A program made the position numbers and the translations under genes. Below the pieces are notes generated by a model. That model saw only the letters and a list, made by a program, of their open reading frames with translations. It made no database searches and was not told the DNA's origin. Shown here piece after piece: positions 5,747 through 5,760 of a DNA stretch of 5,760 bases; the stretch's first letter is position 1, and every line of letters starts with the position of its first letter. The DNA comes from an uncultured Verrucomicrobium sp. (lineage in GTDB: Bacteria; Verrucomicrobiota; Verrucomicrobiia; Methylacidiphilales; GAS474), in contig CAISZB010000496.1 in NCBI GenBank assembly GCA_903889845.1, positions 1 to 5,760 on the forward strand. The letters run 5' to 3'.

Positions 5747-5760
5747 GTAGGGGGAGAAGA

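Noticed and set aside
5557..5760. tmRNA, RNase P RNA, small SRP RNA or T-box leader upstream of alaS
   Set aside because: The tmRNA T-arm with CCA end, the RNase P GAGGAAAGUC-like core, the SRP GGUCCGGAAGGAAGCAGCC-like loop and the T-box AGGGUGGNACCGCG motif are all absent by eye on both strands. 6S could not be confirmed or excluded.

Overview
All five protein genes in this window lie on the minus strand, read from the right-hand end to the left: alaS, ribBA, ribH, nusB and the 5' part of a probable ftsY that runs off the left edge. Spacing is tight: 22 bases between alaS and ribBA, 100 between ribBA and ribH, 54 between ribH and nusB, and a one-base TGATG overlap between nusB and ftsY. A single operon, perhaps with one internal regulatory point in the 100-base gap, is the natural reading. 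No gene was supported on the plus strand.

The DNA is GC-rich and codons end mostly in G or C. The RibH has an unusual form of its active-site loops, the AlaRS has an enlarged central segment resembling what I recall of eukaryote-like or PVC-type enzymes, and rib genes sit beside nusB and ftsY. From memory these traits fit Verrucomicrobia (PVC group) best, but that is a moderate-to-low confidence guess, not a phylogenetic result.

The operon mixes housekeeping functions. AlaRS charges and proofreads tRNA-Ala. RibBA makes both precursors for lumazine (from ribulose 5-phosphate and from GTP), and RibH condenses the butanone phosphate with the pyrimidine intermediate to give lumazine. NusB acts in rRNA antitermination and FtsY is the SRP receptor. 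ribD and the riboflavin synthase gene are not in the window.

The right-hand end, about 5557-5760, has no convincing gene. It holds inverted repeats that can be drawn as a closed three-way-junction RNA of about 173 nt on the minus strand (5746 to 5574), just upstream of alaS. I could not assign it to a family; 6S-like RNA or an alaS leader are possibilities. A second small hairpin and a TATATT box overlap each other between this element and the alaS start. Only ftsY has an obvious Shine-Dalgarno-like purine run; alaS and ribBA instead have CCTCCTCC directly before ATG.

No defence, mobile or CRISPR system is visible. The parts most worth a second look are the structured region upstream of alaS, the pyrimidine-rich leaders, and the low-complexity N-termini of RibBA and RibH.
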